In this document: positions 5,955 through 6,932 of the stretch, piece after piece
How the letters are laid out: the number at the start of each line of letters is the position of its first letter
Position numbering within the stretch: position 1 is the first letter of the stretch
From: Thomasclavelia sp.
GTDB lineage: Bacteria > Bacillota_I > Bacilli_A > Erysipelotrichales > Coprobacillaceae
Length of the DNA: 6,932 nucleotides
Direction of reading: 5' to 3'
Assembly (NCBI GenBank): GCA_020025035.1
Contig: JAHHSU010000056.1
Coordinates: 1-6,932 of the forward strand
Program-made: the position numbers and the translations under genes
Notes under the pieces: model-generated
Database searches by the model: none
Told to the model about the DNA's origin: nothing
The model's input: the letters and a program-made list of their open reading frames with translations, nothing else

Positions 5955-6881
5955 ATGATAGGTGTTATTAGTTTAGTAGTATTTATAATTGTTATAATTT
6001 ATTTAATTGTTTCATGTGTGAAAATCGTTCCACAAGCACAAGCTGTTGTTATTGAAAGGCTAGGTGCATATCAAGACACATGGAGTGTTGGATTACATTT
6101 TAAGTTACCAATTATTGATAGAGTAGCAAGACGTGTTGATTTAAAAGAACAAGTGGTAGATTTTAAACCACAACCAGTAATCACTAAAGATAATGTTACA
6201 ATGAGAATTGATACAGTTGTGTTTTATCAAATCACTGATCCTAAAATGTTTTGTTATGGAGTAGCAAATCCAATTATGGCAATTGAAAATTTAACTGCTA
6301 CTACACTTAGAAATATTATTGGTGATTTAGAACTAGATCAAACTCTCACATCAAGAGAAACAATCAATACAAAGATGAGAGCATCTCTTGATGTAGCTAC
6401 AGATCCATGGGGGATTAAAGTAAATCGTGTAGAGTTAAAAAATATTATTCCACCTGCAGCTATACAAGATGCAATGGAAAAACAAATGAAAGCAGAACGA
6501 GAAAGACGTGAATCGATATTACGAGCTGAGGGAGAGAAAAAATCGACTATATTAGTAGCAGAAGGAAAAAAAGAGTCTGCTATTCTTGACGCAGAAGCAG
6601 AAAAGCAAGCAGCAATCTTAAAAGCAGAAGCAGAAAAAGAAAAAATGATTAGAGAAGCAGAAGGGGAAGCAGAAGCAATTATGAAAGTTCAAAAAGCAAA
6701 TGCAGATGGGATTCGTTACTTAAAAGAGGCTGGTGCAGATGAAGCAGTACTTACGATGAAGAGTTTAGAAGCATTTGAAAAAGTTGCAGATGGTAAGGCT
6801 ACAAAAATTATTATTCCTTCTGAGATTCAAAATATTGCAGGACTAGTAAAATCAATTGTTGAAGTTGGTACTAATGATTAA
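5955..6881 (+). CDS. SPFH/Band 7 stomatin-like (QmcA-type) membrane protein
   Basis: A 308-residue protein, the same size as E. coli QmcA/YbbK. A single N-terminal membrane helix (about 3-22) precedes the Band 7 domain (about 24-185), with family landmarks QAQAVVIERLGAYQ, GLHFKLPIIDRVARRVDLKEQ, VTMRIDTVVFYQITDP, NLTATTLRNIIGDLELDQTL and WGIKVNRVELKNIIPP. Then comes a long charged coiled coil with 11-residue periodicity (about 183-245) and a C-terminal cap ending near VEVGTND. AGGGAGG at 5941-5947, seven bases before ATG, supports the start. It is encoded directly after NfeD, the usual partner. Such proteins oligomerise into membrane microdomain scaffolds and can influence membrane proteases and fluidity; which client it has here is unknown. 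No terminator is visible in the 51 bases left after the stop. Confidence 0.92.
   Translation: MIGVISLVVFIIVIIYLIVSCVKIVPQAQAVVIERLGAYQDTWSVGLHFKLPIIDRVARRVDLKEQVVDFKPQPVITKDNVTMRIDTVVFYQITDPKMFCYGVANPIMAIENLTATTLRNIIGDLELDQTLTSRETINTKMRASLDVATDPWGIKVNRVELKNIIPPAAIQDAMEKQMKAERERRESILRAEGEKKSTILVAEGKKESAILDAEAEKQAAILKAEAEKEKMIREAEGEAEAIMKVQKANADGIRYLKEAGADEAVLTMKSLEAFEKVADGKATKIIIPSEIQNIAGLVKSIVEVGTND
6516..6680 (+). repeat. Hendecad (11-residue) coiled-coil repeats in the SPFH protein
   Basis: Residues 188-242 repeat an ILxAExEKxxx pattern, with isoleucines at 188, 199, 210, 221, 232 and 242: five spacings, four of 11 and the last of 10. Hendecads favour slightly right-handed coiled coils and are typical of stomatin/flotillin-type oligomers. 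Confidence 0.75.
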
Positions 6882-6932
6882 ATGAATGCATCAGTACTAG
6901 AATTATCAAAACATTAGGATATGAATTAAGTG

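Noticed and set aside
6882..6917. ATG directly after the SPFH stop opening an 11-codon frame, and an overlapping frame open to the window end
   Set aside because: The first stops at TAG (6915-6917) and has no Shine-Dalgarno; the second has no start codon in view. There is too little sequence to call a gene.
1..6932. CRISPR arrays, tRNA or rRNA genes, insertion sequences, phage or integrase genes
   Set aside because: No regularly spaced short repeats, cloverleaf-like segments, transposase or recombinase motifs were seen on either strand.

Overview
This window looks like chromosome of a low-G+C, Gram-positive-type Firmicute. By eye the DNA is very AT-rich (around 30% G+C). Arg is mostly AGA/CGT, Leu mostly TTA, and strong AAGGAGG-type Shine-Dalgarno sites are present. 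UGA is not used as a sense codon; Trp is TGG throughout. A Listeria-Bacteroides (InlB B-type) repeat surface protein and a short sortase-like tail fit gut Firmicutes such as Erysipelotrichia/Coprobacillaceae. That assignment is an inference from gene content and composition, not a demonstrated taxonomy.

Layout. Positions 1-732 hold the 3' end of a repeat-containing surface protein: two complete and one partial 79-residue repeats, then an unusual HPKTMD sorting-like signal, a membrane helix and a basic tail. Positions 733-1029 are intergenic and carry two strong hairpins, one terminating the surface gene and one probably terminating the convergent minus-strand gene. Positions 1030-1416 (minus strand) encode a small DUF454/YbaN membrane protein. 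Its promoter (TTGACA, 17 bp, TAACAT) contains a 24-bp interrupted palindrome that looks like a repressor operator. Divergently, a good promoter at 1530-1558 drives a tight three-gene operon (1626-5324). The operon encodes CydD-like and CydC-like ABC half-transporters (both complete TMD-NBD with intact catalytic motifs) and a 103-residue seven-cysteine protein of the YgbA / 'nitrous oxide-stimulated promoter' family. A perfect hairpin plus T-run ends this operon. A second unit (5510-6881) encodes a short NfeD protein (TTG start) and a stomatin/QmcA-type SPFH protein. This is the classic NfeD-stomatin membrane pair.

How the genes may work together. In enterobacteria CydDC is linked to thiol/haem handling and cytochrome bd assembly, and YgbA belongs to the nitrosative-stress regulon. 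Finding the two families as one co-transcribed unit, divergent from a palindrome-controlled YbaN-like gene, suggests a redox or nitrosative-stress module. No cytochrome bd genes are seen in the window. The NfeD/SPFH pair is probably a separate membrane-organisation operon. The most interesting points are the cydD-cydC-ygbA linkage, the operator-like palindrome, the oddly distant Shine-Dalgarno of cydD with an intervening hairpin, and the non-canonical sorting signal.
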